64,000 bases of DNA. It comes from Ornithodoros turicata. Taxonomy: Eukaryota > Arthropoda > Arachnida > Ixodida > Argasidae. The stretch spans positions 91,574,668-91,638,667 of the forward strand of contig NC_088203.1 in NCBI RefSeq assembly GCF_037126465.1, read 5' to 3'. Under the pieces are notes generated by a model, which was not told the DNA's origin, searched no databases, and was given only the letters and a program-made list of their open reading frames with translations. Shown piece after piece: positions 1 through 11,954 of this stretch (positions are counted from its first letter, which is position 1; each line of letters begins with the position of its first letter). The translations under genes were made by a program, and so were the position numbers.

Positions 1-83
1 CGTAGTAGCCCAGAACAAAAACAAAACCCACCTGTTTCCGAGGGTACGGAAACACGGTTCGATGGTAGGCTAGAAAGGTCTAT

Positions 84-447
84 GCTGTGTATTCACACGA
101 GCGACATCCTCACGGAAGATTCTAGTGGAAGAAAAAGCGAAAACACTGCTTACAGATATAAATTTTACGCAATAAATATACACGAAGTTCCGTCACGTGT
201 TATGTTGAGAATTCACGCCGTGCGGAATATTGGGAGTGGCGTACTGCGCACTTAACAGACGACACCGTCGGCGTCGTTCCTGTCGTCTGCTACGGAATAT
301 CTTGTGGCTGTGTTGCCGGATATTCCCCAACGGTTAGCAGTGTACGTGAACACTGGACTTTGAGCGCTCGCGCTCGGAAAGCTGTGACGTTTTTCGCGTC
401 TTCCGCTTCTGCGGGGAAGGTCGCTGTCGCTCGTGTGAATACACGGA
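84..447. mobile_element. Palindromic MITE, family with ends TGTATTCACACGAGCGACA
   Basis: The left end reads gtgtattcacacgagcgaca and the right end is its reverse complement (tcgctcgtgtgaatacac). A second copy with the same ends lies at 38311-38687, and inner parts also match (the 'ccgtcacgtgttatgttgag' stretch here is the inverse of sequence near 38587-38610). It codes for nothing; the frames at 252-491 are shadows inside the repeat. The type is a non-autonomous DNA transposon; the superfamily is not certain, but the 38-kb copy is flanked by TA. Confidence 0.75.
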
Positions 448-807
448 CACACTCCAATCGTAGCCTTCGAGTAAACAACTAGACATAGCACCTTAGCGAA
501 GTAAGCACGCTACCTCTCTGCCCAACGATATGCAGGGTCCAGCGTTTTCGGCATATGCCGAAAAATGCCGAAAGACACCTGCCAAATATTGCTTTTTTAA
601 TTCGGCATATTTAGAAAAACATCGAATAGTAATTAATCGTAATTAATGAAGTTCAGGTAATTAGCCATCTTGTAGTTGCACACTTTCTTCGAGAGGATGT
701 CCGCCTGGCCGTAGAACTCAGCTGCAAAAACAACATCTATGCTGCTCTCATAAGGTTTTCATAAAAATTCTGGCCAGTCTTACGTGACGCACTCTGTATA
801 TTCGATC
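448..807. other. Unassigned AT-rich stretch with a short palindrome array
   Basis: No gene is visible. Around 547-620 the self-complementary word ttcggcatatgccgaa occurs, followed by partial copies (aaatgccgaaag, attcggcatattt). This resembles the word arrays of the hAT-type MITEs further on, and cagcg at 540 could be one element end, but no matching far end or target duplication was found. Confidence 0.35.
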
Positions 808-1060
808 TACACTCTTAAAAATGAACTTCACCACATAGCACGCTCCAAGCCAACCATCATCCCGAGTGACATCGTTCACTCACATGATTTGTGGAAAACA
901 GGAGGCGTACGCCTTTTTGTGACAATTAACATTTTTGCATAAGTGTCACAAAAAGGCGTACGCCTCCCGTTTTCAACAAATCAAGGAAGGGAACGATATC
1001 ACCCGGGATGATGGTTGGCTAGGAGCGTGCTATGTGGTGAAGTTCATTTTTAAGAGTGTA
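808..1060. mobile_element. Palindromic MITE with TA target duplication, ends CACTCTTAAAAATG
   Basis: The terminal inverted repeats are long: cactcttaaaaatgaact at the left is mirrored by agttcatttttaagagtg at the right, and pairing continues through the central gaggcgtacgcc/ggcgtacgcctc motifs separated by a short loop. TA is present at both ends (808-809 and 1059-1060), as for Tc1/mariner-type MITEs. Related copies in this window are at about 32515-32738, 52763-52909 (truncated) and 60812-61107. There is no coding capacity. Confidence 0.85.
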
Positions 1061-1319
1061 GAGTGACTAAATAAGCTACGCTTCAGAGAATCGACACTGA
1101 GGCAAAAGGGCGAGTTGGAGCCGTCATTCTGCGTCCGTTTGACCGCCAGCCCCACCTCTATACTTCGGCAGCAGAAAGACTGAAGATGAAGTTCGGCAGC
1201 GAAAAAAAGAAACCCTCCATCGATGGCGCTGGAGGTCAAACGGAAACAACATGGCGGCTCCAACTCGCCCTTTTGCCTCAATGTCGATACTCTGAAGCGT
1301 AGCTTATTTAGTCACTCTA
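1059..1319. mobile_element. Palindromic MITE with TA target duplication, ends GAGTGACTAAATAAGC
   Basis: gagtgactaaataagctacg at 1061 is mirrored by cgtagcttatttagtcactc ending at 1317, and TA lies at both outer edges (1059-1060 and 1318-1319). The arms continue inwards (cactgaggcaaaagggcgag against its reverse complement). A relative with the same ends and a longer, different middle lies at 24545-25089. The left TA is the same TA that bounds the neighbouring element at 808-1060. The reverse frame at 1030-1281 is a shadow. Confidence 0.85.
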
Positions 1320-1394
1320 ATCCGGCCATCTCAGTCTTGCAAGACACCAGTAGTTAAAAAAAAAAAAAAAAGATAACATAAATAAAATGAAACA

Positions 1395-1512
1395 ACAACA
1401 ACTTTATTTCGAGACGATGAATGGGGAGTTTCATCGCCAGAGGCGGTACTGTATCCCATTGCTGGTGGTGATGCGGGGAATGAAATAATGAGCCGCTTCA
1501 CAATATGGATCG
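1395..1512 (+). repeat. SINE-like tail repeat (gatgaatggggagtttcatcgcc type)
   Basis: The block caacaacaactttatttcgag ... gatgcggggaatgaaataatg recurs at 55986-56108 in the same orientation and at about 11955-12140 in reverse, with a short piece at 8250-8310 and one at about 26335-26395. All copies end or begin in a (CAA/GTT)n run. It looks like the 3' half of a short retroposon; no tRNA-like head is visible here. Confidence 0.6.
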
Positions 1513-2250
1513 AAGCCCCTTCAAAATGAAAAGCTCAAAAGAACCTGCCAATTGTTCGGCATCTATTTTTGCCGCAAACGTTTTAAAATTCCGAAAAAAA
1601 TCCGCCTTTGACAAAACGTATAAATGTCTAGAAGCGCCCGCCGAACCCTTCCCGGGAAGAAACGGGGAGCCTAAATCCGGGAAATCGCGCACAACCCATT
1701 GTTCCCACGTGGCGACGAGGGTTAATTTACCTATTTCATTCTTCTGACTTTGAAATGCCATTCGGCATGCCCAGCTTTCATCTACTGTCAGCTTATTTTT
1801 TTCTTTTGTTCTCTATGTCGGCTCTGCGGAACATTTCCTCTGTTTCGCAATCGTGGATTGGCGAAACCAAACGGCAGCTAATTCCTTCATGTTTTTGGTG
1901 CGACAACTCCAACCCGACCCAACGATATTACGGGTACGTGGTTGCGTAACAAGAAGCTGAAATTGAGTTCCGACAGCGCGGAACAATGTGTCGGCTGCAA
2001 TCCAATTTGGTGGTTGCGGTGCAGCAGGCCACCCAACAAAAGGGCATCGGAGACTGGCTCCACGAATTCGATGAACAAATTAGCGAATGCCAAGCTACCT
2101 GCTGCTACGGAAGATAGCACAGTTCCTTGAGTCTGAAGGACAATTGGTCGAGACAAAAATGAGAGCTTTCATTGCATTTTTGTCCGCTCTTTGTTCATTA
2201 GATGCAAAGAACTGTCGAAATTAACTCCACTGCAATACCGTTCTGTTGCG
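1513..2250. other. No gene recognised
   Basis: Short frames run on both strands (1505-1747 plus, 1498-1761 minus, 1942-2130 plus), but none resembles a known domain. They overlap each other antisense, as chance frames do. No splice-bounded exon could be argued. Confidence 0.3.
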
Positions 2251-2251
2251 C

Positions 2252-2254
2252 TGC

Positions 2255-2285
<31 letters not shown>

Positions 2286-2289
2286 GCCC
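2252..2289. repeat. GCC trinucleotide microsatellite
   Basis: A (GCC)n tract with two GCT interruptions. It gives a polyalanine run in the open frame at 2202-2483, but nothing else in that frame looks like a protein. Confidence 0.9.
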
Positions 2290-2344
2290 GAGCGTTAAAG
2301 GGGCAGTGTAACCAGGTTTGCGATCATATTTTCCGGTGGAAAGT

Positions 2345-2490
2345 AGTGCCGTGCGAATATTCGAATTTTTCGAATGTCGAAACGAATGCTAATATGTTCG
2401 ATTCGAATTCCGAATCGAATACGAATTTCGGTATTCGAATTACGTATCGAATCGAATGCTTCTTTCACACCGAATATATTTGAATAGTTG
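2345..2490. repeat. Array of TTCGAAT-type words, possible hAT MITE end
   Basis: Words built on ttcgaat/attcgaa are repeated about ten times (gcgaatattcgaatttttcg, gattcgaattccgaatcg, gtattcgaattacg, cgaatcgaatgc). The style matches the hAT-type MITEs at 5207, 5804, 6504 and 18169. No exact 8-bp duplication was found at its edges, so only the array itself is claimed. Confidence 0.5.
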
Positions 2491-4393
2491 CCGCGCAAAA
2501 AGCCGCACAACTAACATGCGCACCAACAGCGTCCGCACCAACTAGCTTGCCTCCTATTTCCCTGTCCAGCTGTTCGGGAGCTGCAACACGACGACGACAT
2601 GGGATAACGACGACAGCAGAAGCTACAGGGTGCCTACGTAAGAACACGAATGATCGATTCCTGCAGCTGTCTGGCTTGCTCAACGATTGCCATATTTTCA
2701 ACATTTTCCCAGCCCAGTTTGAAACGTTGCTGAAGGTTTGTCATTCTGGATAACAATAATGCACTTGTTTAGGAGACTGAAACGTGGCACTCGTCGAAAA
2801 GATCAGACAGCAGCGGGATGGAACCACGCAGCTCTCTTGAGGCTTGTGCTGTCGCTCATCTGCTTGTGTGTTCCAGCCACAGAACAGTTAGTTTCAATCA
2901 TTATTTATATGACTTATGAGTTACTTCAAGATGGCTTGGATCTTGCGAGTGAGAAAGAAGGCTAAAAGCGGTGCTTCTGGTGTAGGCGCGCAAGTGTCAA
3001 ATTGATGCTCCTCGATATCACTTCTATGCGGAATTCGAGTTTAAATTTTTCCGAAATATTATCTCTTCCATAAGGTTTAATTGGGCCCTGTTAGGAGCAA
3101 AAGAGAGGAATTGGGGCTTACTCGGGTCCTCCCAACAACAACAACAAGGAACACACGTAGTGGCGATGAGTGAGGAAATTTGCCACTTCATTTGCGTCCC
3201 ACTGCCCCAGGCCAGGGCAGGCTGGTTAGTATGGTATCTCAAATGATGAAGTGGTGGGCAGATAATGATTATTCGTCTAAGCCCTTGATACCACACGAAC
3301 CCCTCGTGGCCAGACAATGTCGTTTACAGAGACAAAAAAAAAGTCAAGTGCTGCATTTGGAATCTGTAGTTTAATAAAGATTACTACTGCTATTAAGCCA
3401 AGGCAATGCGTTTACTCAAAAGTTGGCCACTTCGTAGTCTTGTTGCCTCGAAGAGTCGTTCGGCGGAAAATATGTGACAGCGAGATTACAAGACAAAGCA
3501 GTTCATTTGCAGACTGCAGGTAGTGGCCATGATCCTCCACTACAAGGTCATAGCAACCTTGCTCATTAACGCCATACTACAGACTCCCGTGGCTTTAAAA
3601 CACTACATGCGTATAGGACACAGTCCTCCGGTGTTCGTAACAGCCACCGTCGTTATTCCCACGACACCGTCTAACACAAAGGCACGCGTCACGTGCACAG
3701 CGAATAAGGAGTGTTGGAGGTGACAGAATGAGGGGATTGATCAGAGCTAATGCTCAGGTTAAATACGCCAGACCCGTTTGGAAAACGCAGTTTTTGGAAA
3801 ACAATTGAAAAGAAAAAAAAAGTTCAATGTTTGCAACCTTGGGCATGTCTCGACGCACGTGGCGTGAGACTTCACGCAATGTATTTTTGTATCCTGCCAC
3901 TATTTTCTTTTTGTTTTCCGTTTATAAATGCCAACCTCTTTCTGGCACTTTGTGGCAAGACCTCAAGGGGCAGTGGCGCGTGTAGCTAGTTTTTCCTGGT
4001 CTCCACGCTCTTAAGTAAGTTTCGAGACGGGTGTCACTCGAAACGGAGACACGACATTTGCAACACGCTCGGGACCAAGAAAGAACAGTGATATCAATAA
4101 CTATTTCGCTCAACATCCGTTAGGGTTCGAAATGTAGGCAAAGAGGAGCCCGGAAACAATAGACGGGTAACAAATACGGAGCGTATACACGCTTTTAACG
4201 TGGAATATATTCGTCATTGGGAAGAGGGGGGGGGGGGGGTATCTAGGGTTTGTCCCGTCGCGTGGCGGTCCGTCCCGAAAGGGCGGGAGACATGTACAGC
4301 TCGCGTCAAAGTTAACTTGAAAAGCGCTCAAGCAGGAGCAGCGGGAAGAAAACTACCCTGGCGAACTCTTCATATAGCGAGGGTACCCTCTCT
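2491..4393. other. No gene recognised
   Basis: The stretch has short frames only, none with a recognisable domain. A run of eleven G lies near 4228. Nothing else in it can be assigned. Confidence 0.3.
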
Positions 4394-4395
4394 CA

Positions 4396-5168
4396 CTGTG
4401 TGCCTCGTTAATATGGACACTTCAGACCTGGACCAAAATCGTCCATAAAGCGAATCGTCCATATTATCGAATACAAAGGAAATAACAAAAACAATTATGA
4501 AGGTTTCTTTGAAAAAAAAAAAAAAACCGATCTGTGCCTCCTTTGAAGGTATACTTCGTTGCACATTAGAAAAACGCGGGTAACACGTACAACCTGCTGC
4601 TCATTGTCCTCAAAGAATTGAAGAGCTGCCTGTAGTCACGCTTGAGCCATAGCAGACGGGACCATTGGCTCGACGTCGCTGTATGTAGTCATCGACGCCA
4701 GAGGCGGACAATTTGCCTTGACAACTGTTCTCTTAAGCTGCCGAGTGAATGCAATTTGTTTAGTGACTGCAACTCCTTGCACGAGTGTCAATGCCCGTGC
4801 CCGTATTCGGAACAGTCATGACGTCATACAGGATTTTCCAGGTTCTTCGTGTTCACAAATAACCCTCATTCCCCTTACAGTTCCTGTGGACGGTTACGAA
4901 GGAGAGGGCATAGCTCACTACGCAAAGGAACGTCGTACTTTCAAAAGTTATCCCGTAGAACGTCAGGAAATGCTTGCCCTCCACACCGATACCGTACACA
5001 ATAAAGATACAGAAATACATGGACTACATATGATTTATACCTTGCTGGACCGTCCATCGTCCGAAAAGCGAGATTCCATATTAACGAGACACAAATGCAT
5101 TGAAAAAGTTTGGTCCTCACAGAAGTCGTCCATAATTCGAGTTGCCCATATTAACGAGGCACGACTGT
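4396..5168. mobile_element. Pogo/Tigger-like MITE
   Basis: The left end contains gtgcctcgttaatatgg and the right end ccatattaacgaggcac, an inverted pair about 770 bp apart followed by cgactgta. Words like the ends recur inside (cgtccatattatcg near 4458, ttccatattaacgag near 5075). 'Cctcgttaata' termini are typical of pogo-group elements from general knowledge. The 173-codon frame at 4718-5239 starts inside and runs out of the element and is not a gene. Confidence 0.6.
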
Positions 5169-5206
5169 ATAAGATGACCAAAACACCCTTCGCCGTTATT
5201 TCTACT

Positions 5207-5673
5207 CAGAGTGTCAAACTGAAACGGAACCGAAATTAACCGTAATTTTAGCTGGAACGGAACCGGAACTGAACCGTAATTACTAGCGCCATCTTAGAGC
5301 TGAACCGTAACCGAACCGATCCTTCGATTACCGCTTCGGTTCGGGTGTGTGTGTGGTGGGTGTGATGTGGGGATTAGAGTGGTCCACCTGCCTAGATTGA
5401 CGGCATGTTGCTCGGGGAAGGAATGAAAGGGGGTCCTGTTGGCCGAAAAACAGAAATAAATGAAACGTAACTAAGACACCTTGTATCATTTTTAGTGTGT
5501 GCCTATAATTTTGTAGCATATTAGAACCTCGAACCGGTTCCGAACCGGTTTACAACCTCTGAACCGGTTAATCGAACTGATATATGTCAACTCCGGAGCT
5601 GAACCGGAACCGAACCTCTATGGTCGAACCCGAACCTCAAACAAACCGAAAAACGTTACGGTTCGACGTTCTG
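5207..5673. mobile_element. hAT-type MITE, AACCGG-word family
   Basis: Flanked by an exact 8-bp duplication, TTTCTACT (5199-5206 and 5674-5681). The ends are imperfect inverted repeats: cagagtgtcaaactgaaacg against cagaacgtcgaaccgtaacg. Both arms are filled with variants of gaaccggaacc and the self-complementary aaccggtt (5230-5325 and 5525-5660), with an unrelated middle. The 8-bp target site and CAG terminus are hallmarks of the hAT superfamily. No transposase frame remains. Confidence 0.85.
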
Positions 5674-5803
5674 TTTCTACTAAACACCACCAAGGTCCGT
5701 AGGCCGGAATGGCGTTAAAGTTAATTCTGATGCGGGCTGTACGACAAAAAAAAAAAAAAAAAAGAAAATGCACGACACATCGTGCGACGAGTCGCACAGT
5801 TTC

Positions 5804-6420
5804 TAGTGGTGCAAAACTATCGATAGTCTACTATCGATAACCTAAAAATTATAGATTGTTGACTCTAGAAAACTATCGATAGTTTCACGATGATATATTA
5901 TCGATAGTACTGTTCTTTTGTTTTTCTTACTGGAGATTTGGTTCTCACTACCGATGCTTTCGTCTTCGTTTTCGCACTGACACAGTGACAACGAAACACA
6001 ACCTCGTGCGACCAATGTTCTTTCCCTTTAGCTGTATCGCATGAATGATGCGCTGCAAGCAGCGAAAGAAGATGCTCTTCATAATATCTACGCACCGATG
6101 AGACTGCAATGGCAATCTATCCATTGTAGAGAGTATCACGTGACCTTGCGGTTGGCTTGAGCGGCATGAAAAGCTCGGGTCAGCGTCAGAGGGAAAGCTG
6201 CTCTGAATTGTGTACTGTAAAACTTGTATAGGAGTGAGGAATTTTCTTTTTCTATTTACTTCTGCTCGCCGATAGTTTCCCGATAGCCGACTATCGATCG
6301 TAACATCATGATACAGTTTCAATACTTATAGTGCTATCGACAGTATAGTACAATCGATAGTTCGATTCTCATACGACTATCGATCGTATCGATAGCACCA
6401 TCGATAGTATTGCATGACTA
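5804..6420. mobile_element. hAT-type MITE, CTATCGATAG-word family
   Basis: Flanked by an exact 8-bp duplication, ACAGTTTC (5796-5803 and 6421-6428). The termini are tagtggtgcaaaactatcga and, read inwards from the right, tagtcatgcaatactatcga. Both arms consist of repeated ctatcgatag/atcgatagt words (5815-5910 and 6270-6410); the middle (about 5915-6265) is unlike them. The frames at 5898-6322 fall inside and show no domain. Confidence 0.87.
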
Positions 6421-6503
6421 ACAGTTTCGCGTCAGGACTCGTCGCATATGCTGCATTCGCGGACACATGGACGGCAACATTCCTATAGCATGAAACTCTG
6501 GAC

Positions 6504-7365
6504 CATAGGTGGGGAGTAACGCGTTACATTCGAGTAGTGAAATATGGTAACGCATTACATTTGGGAGAAAAGTAATGAGTAACGTAACGTCATTACATTT
6601 TTAATAACTAACGCGCAACGGCGTTATGCGTTACTGCGTGTTCGGGAACATTGCTTCATCGTCTAAACTTGAATGCTTGAACGAGGACCGTGCCTGCAGA
6701 ATCCGGGAAAATCCCTGATTTTTGCTATTAATCTTCAACAATGAGAAGAAGGTCACAGCGACACCCAGGAAGAACGCAAAATAAGGGTTAATGACCTACC
6801 CTGGTTAAGATGTCACCATTTGATTACCACCTCTGTTTTTCAGTCCCTCTGGTATTTTTCGGACGAATGGGGCAAAAGCGGCAGAAAAATAGCCTCTACC
6901 TGAACAAGTAACAAAGTACCAAGGGATTGGCTGTTTGGATTTGTACTGTGTGAGATAAAAGGTCACCGTCTCTATCAACCTTGACAAGGAGCGCTCACTG
7001 GTCATTAGGCGTCCTCTCAGTCCAACTTGCGAAGCTCACAGATGAAAATTTTGAACATCAACTACTTCTGCGTTGCAATAAATCGCACATGTAAGTTGTG
7101 TTCATGCGTAACCCTTGTTTGTACCCAACATTGCTTGTATTAATTTGCGGAATGCACCTATGTGACTCAACCAAAAATGGTACATATTATAAGCAAAACC
7201 TCATGAAGTAATGCAAAAGTAACGGCATTACTGATCAGAAGTAACGGCGTTAGTAACGCGTTACCTACTACCGCAACAGTAACGAATAACGTAACGCGTT
7301 ACTTTTTGAAAAAGTAGTGAGTAACGGTAGTGCACTACAAAATAAGAGTAACTTCCCCACCTATG
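6504..7365. mobile_element. hAT-type MITE, GTAACGCGTTAC-word family
   Basis: Flanked by an exact 8-bp duplication, CTCTGGAC (6496-6503 and 7366-7373). The ends are cataggtggggagtaacg and, at the right, gagtaacttccccacctatg. Arrays of gtaacgcgttac, gtaacgtaacg and gtaacggcgtta fill about 6515-6635 and 7205-7350. The middle of about 570 bp has no recognisable transposase; the reverse frame at 6805-7005 is unsupported. Confidence 0.88.
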
Positions 7366-7373
7366 CTCTGGAC

Positions 7374-8243
7374 CCTGTCCCAGAAAAGCGTGACCAGAGC
7401 TACACTCGCCAACCCTTTATTTAACGTAATGATATTTGCTCGTATGATAGAGTACAGTAAACGAGAACAATTGAACCCGTGGATATGTCGACAATAAGAG
7501 GATAAGTCGACTTATCCCCTTTTTCGCTTTTTCGTTGCTATGACATCGACGTAGCACTATGCGCCCGCTAAAGAAAATTCACCTTCTTCACGACGCAACA
7601 GGACGAAATCAAGCACTTGTAACTCGTTGTATGCTAAACGCAACCTGTTCGCCATTTTTTTCATCGGATCCACCACATCTACGAGGGGGGCAGCATAATC
7701 GGCTGCTTTGTTGGTGACGTCACCACCTCTGCACGACAGCCCGCCGACAGGAGAGGAGGTATCCAGGCTGTTTTGCGACAATCTTTCTCCGGAATCCGTC
7801 CCAGGGTGGTTTCCGTTGTGACGCGTCGGACGTGAAACATTTTTGACTGGTCATTCATGTGGCACGAAAAAGTTACAAAACGCGCGCCCGACAAACAGCC
7901 GGTGGCCCACACGAGACTACCGGCGACGTCACGCATGGTACAGGACGCAGGAACGGGAACCTTCAAAAGTTTCGGTTTCGTTTTGAGCTTCCTATCTCTT
8001 TTGGCAACCAACAAGTCCCCGCCTGCCAAACCAACTTTATCTCTAATTTCGGAAGGTCGTATCTGACTCATTTACGCAGCTATTATAATAGTTTCGGATG
8101 ATCCCGGAGTCTCCCTTTAACTCCACCGCTCTCCCTCCTCCTCACTCCACCCCGCAGGCCGTCTTTCAGATGACGTGGTAGTTATGCTGCGGTAGTTTGC
8201 CCTTGCTTCCCATAAACCAGAAAGCACGCTCCTAGACCACGTG
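7374..8243. other. No gene recognised
   Basis: Overlapping frames on both strands at 7557-8101 lack any domain, signal or splice support. The stretch is moderately GC-rich around 7680-8030. Nothing can be assigned. Confidence 0.3.
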
Positions 8244-8310
8244 TACCGCCCCTGGTGATGAAACTCCCCGCCCATCATCATTGAAATAATGTTGTTGTTG
8301 TTCTTGTTTC
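8244..8310 (-). repeat. Fragment of the gatgaaactccccgcccatc SINE-tail repeat
   Basis: The text cgcccctggtgatgaaactc followed by cccgcccatcatc and a (GTT)n run is the reverse orientation of the repeat at 1395-1512 and matches about 12040-12075. Confidence 0.6.
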
Positions 8311-10780
8311 CTAGACCACGTGACAGTTACGCAGCCGCAGCCGTCTGTCCACTCTGCATGCGTCAGTCTTACGTTTCTCGTCGCCCATGTTGCGCCCCCG
8401 TAGCGGCTCCTAGGTTTACTATAGCCTGCACTGTGAGACAATGTCTGAAGATATGTATGCTGTTCTAGCGAGCCTTTGGTGCTAATTACAGCACATATAT
8501 CTGTTGATAAGGAGAGATACTTTTCACCAAGGACACCTTTTGTTCTGGTTTTGCGTGGCCCCAGCGACAATCTCGTACTGTGTATGAGAAAGGACCTTCA
8601 AATGGTTTATTGGCAGGGAGCTCATTGTTGCATAGATGAATGAAAATTTTAAAATGCATTATATGTATCAACAAGTGTAAAGTTCTAAAATATCTAGTGT
8701 AGTATTGTGCGGCATAGTGTATTACATAATTCGGTATTTACGAAATAGTAAGATCTCAACACCACTTTGAACCGCCCAAAGAACGAAAGGCGATGAAACC
8801 AAGAAAACAGGAAGGGGTTTCAAGGAAAGGAGGAACACACCTGCGTCTCGTTTTTTCTGTCGGGTTTCAATACATTATTTGATTTAGTCTATAACTTGAC
8901 CACAGGGGGGTTCGAGAAACTGTAATAGAAATGAACGAAACCGGATTACTGTCCCGACCTTCAATCAGCAGGTTTCCTATTCGACTCCTTACGTCAAAGA
9001 AGACAAAAGTGAAAAGAAATTGAAGGAACAAAAAAAAAAAAAAAGTACTTTGCAGCCCGCAAAATGTTCGGGAGGATATTTGCATTTTGTCCAACACCTA
9101 GCGCTACATACACAATGCCTGTCTCTTTCTGCATTTTCTTTAAACTTTTCTCGCGGGATACCGATGTTGATGTGGATGTTGGCGAAAAAAGAGAATAATA
9201 ATAAAAGGGATAACATAAGCCTGGGCCAACCTGAAGTTGGCTGCGTATGCAGAGGAACTATCTTGCTATGCACATTCGTGCAACGCGTCCTTGTTAGGCA
9301 GCTCAATATCGGGCACTGCAAAAGCAGCACAAGGGGACTACGGTAGGAAAGGTTGACAGGACGGCGAAGGAAACGAGACACACAAGCTGTGTAGGGAAGT
9401 GATCATGCATCCTAGACGAAGAAGAAAGAACAAGACGAGGAAAGAAAGAGTCGCGGTCCGTAGAGGGGGTGTTCTTTTTGAAGACCGTACAGCTGCACTC
9501 ATATATTGTCTGAGAGTCATGCCCTGCAGCCTTTTTTCGAGCAGTTGTTTTAGGAAACTCCATTACTCAGTTGTTAGGAAAGCGAGGTTACTCGCAAGAC
9601 CTGATTTCAATACGTGCGGTTGTATAGTTAGCCGCTACGTATTCATGCAAAATGAAAACGTTGCGGAGGCAAGTGATTTGTCATTCATTCGTAAAAACAA
9701 AACAAAAAACAGAATGGGGGAAACTCTAGAATGATGACGCGGTCGCACTTAAAAAGTTTCGTTCTAAACTTATTTTTTTACACAGAGAGAGAGAGAGCCA
9801 GAGCTCATTACTCTTCGCACTCCTTTGGAAGGTTCCTTCCAATACTGGAAGGTATAGGAAGTGTCTTGATTTTTATTATGTTATAAATCTCCACTATAAA
9901 TCTGTAAGGTACCCGAACCCGTTCTAAAGTAAAAACTGTAGCAAAAGGAACTGCAGATCTATCTGCCGTTTACTGTATTGTGCGCAAAGCACACACACAC
10001 CACACACACACACGCGCGCGCACGCACAAAAGTGATGATGAGATAGCGCTGAACTGATCTCCAACAGTGACAAGTGCTGCCACTTTTTGTAACATTCAAG
10101 GAGCTCACAGCCATTTGACCTATAACACCGTCTGTTTCCGTGCTAACTTAATTCTCGCTTGTTGCTTCCTTGTGGCGTGAAATATCACCTTCCTATATAG
10201 AACAAAAAAGAAAAAGAAGAAAGAGTTCTTCCGAAAGAGTTTGGGAAAGGTGGAAAAGGAGATAATTTGTGCTGAGCATTCACTGACGCATTGAAGAGGG
10301 GCCACGATGGAGCGATTCAATTAACGCCCCTGACCTAGCCTCCTTTGGTATTAATTATTCAACAGCTCCTTCGATGCCCATTACCATTCGTTAGACTTTA
10401 CCTCTCCCCAGTGGGCCAAATTACTTACGCGCCCATTCGCAACACGTCATGGTCACCGTAGTGCGAGAGTCCTGTTCTTCGGGATATGTTTGTGTGCGGG
10501 CATGGTATCGAACCGGTAATTTACTCAGAAATCGGCCTTTGGGAGGGAGTGCCGAGCTTTCAAAGGGGGGGGGGGAGGGGGTATATATTTAAAGGTATAT
10601 GTTAGGGTATGTGTTACTTGAAGTTAACATTCAATTCTTTTTTAGAAATGTTAGTTGGTGACGTGATGAATGTTTCAGTGACAATAACTCGCTTTAGTCA
10701 AGTAGAATTAAGCGTTAAAGTCAAGTTAAGGGGGCCGTTGATCTCGGTTCAAATGTTAATCGGCGTTGGTGAAACCGGGC
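8311..10780. other. No gene recognised; simple repeats
   Basis: There are short A and G homopolymers and a (CA)n/(CG)n microsatellite at about 9988-10024. Frames at 8989-9734 overlap on both strands and are low complexity (runs of K, N and F). A run of eleven G lies near 10566. No domain is recognised. Confidence 0.35.
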
Positions 10781-10781
10781 C

Positions 10782-10937
10782 TTAGTGCATCGTACGTACG
10801 CTGTAGCTTTTGCGTACATATGGGATAGAGTTCGTGGTTCTGCGCATGCGCAGGACATAAAGAAAGCTTTGCGCATTGCGGAGAACCACCACGCTATCCC
10901 TTACGTACGCAAAGGCGATAGCGTACGATGGACTAAA
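10782..10937. mobile_element. Short palindromic MITE, ends TTAGTGCATCGTACG
   Basis: The left arm ttagtgcatcgtacg is mirrored by cgtacgatggactaa at the right, and the inner arms gcgtacatatgggatag / ctatcccttacgtacgc pair too. A second copy is at 60527-60685 with the same centre, ggttctgcgc(a)cgcgca. It is a hairpin-forming non-coding element. Confidence 0.7.
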
Positions 10938-10939
10938 AC

Positions 10940-11945
10940 TCATTATTACCGCTTTCGTACGCTCTAAGAAAAGGAGAGTGTATACTTTTAGTCCTTTCGA
11001 GGATTAGAGGCCTCGCCACAACTCTTAGTCCCCTTCAGGACTAACATGCGAATCGATAGGAGAACGAATAAACAAATAGGAATGTGTAAGTTTAACCGTT
11101 CCACGGTGTGCAACTGGCAATTATAATCGACGCATATATTCTATTGTTCTTTTTCTTTTTCTTTTTTTGTTTGCTGTTGTTGTTGTTGCGAATAGTACAA
11201 AAACCAATTTCGAAACTTCTACAAAATGAGATAGTTGATAGATACCAGACAACAAGAATACTCATCAGGACTTTTACATTACTCATCGAAACGACCAGAG
11301 TCTTGCGTTGATGCGTTGAGCAGCACAAGCAACTCATGTCATTGTCTGCCACGTATACGTATATCTGTTGTTGTTGTTGTTGGATTGAGCATGAAGGAGG
11401 AGTCAAGAAACATTCGTGCGGAGATGACAGCAATGATATATACGATGACAGCAACGGGTATAAATTTTTTTCTGTAGAACGGTGATTGCTCACGTGGTTC
11501 GGCACACGAAGAAAATAACAACAACTACATAAACTTCTTATTTATTAGATCTTCTGATACATTGTCTGAACACTACCCATTCAGCGTGCCTAAACGAAAG
11601 ACTGGTTTTAGGCTTCTAATCAACTGTCGACGGGTGTTACGCATGCTGCCCTAGTTAACACGTTCACGTGCAGCCCCCTAGCGGGCTGGGCAGTATTTTT
11701 AACATCCCCCGACACTAGCTTTCTGTTTCCCCTTTTTCTAATGAAGAGCGTCCTCTCGAAACGTCAATCATCCTAAGTATAGTCTTCCCACTTTTTTCCC
11801 CATTTGGGTGAGTCCCACTAGTAGTCCCACTAGTCACACTAGTACGCGTCGCAGGCTTATTCTGTCAATGTAAGTCCATATCCTATTTCTTTATTCATTC
11901 ATCTAGATATATGCAAAAATCCCGCCTCTGCCCTCAAAGCTCTCT
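10940..11945. repeat. No gene; GTT microsatellites
   Basis: (GTT)n runs occur near 11174-11189 and 11366-11382, inside frames that read as poly-Q, poly-N or poly-V. A cluster of cactagtcccactagtcac words lies at 11817-11842. Nothing else can be assigned. Confidence 0.4.
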
Positions 11946-11954
11946 TCACCTTTT

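Noticed and set aside
2202..2483. Open frame with a polyalanine run
   Set aside because: The run is a GCC microsatellite and the rest of the frame is the TTCGAAT word array.
4718..5239. 173-codon open frame on the plus strand
   Set aside because: It overlaps the pogo-like MITE and runs through its right terminal repeat into the next element; no domain.
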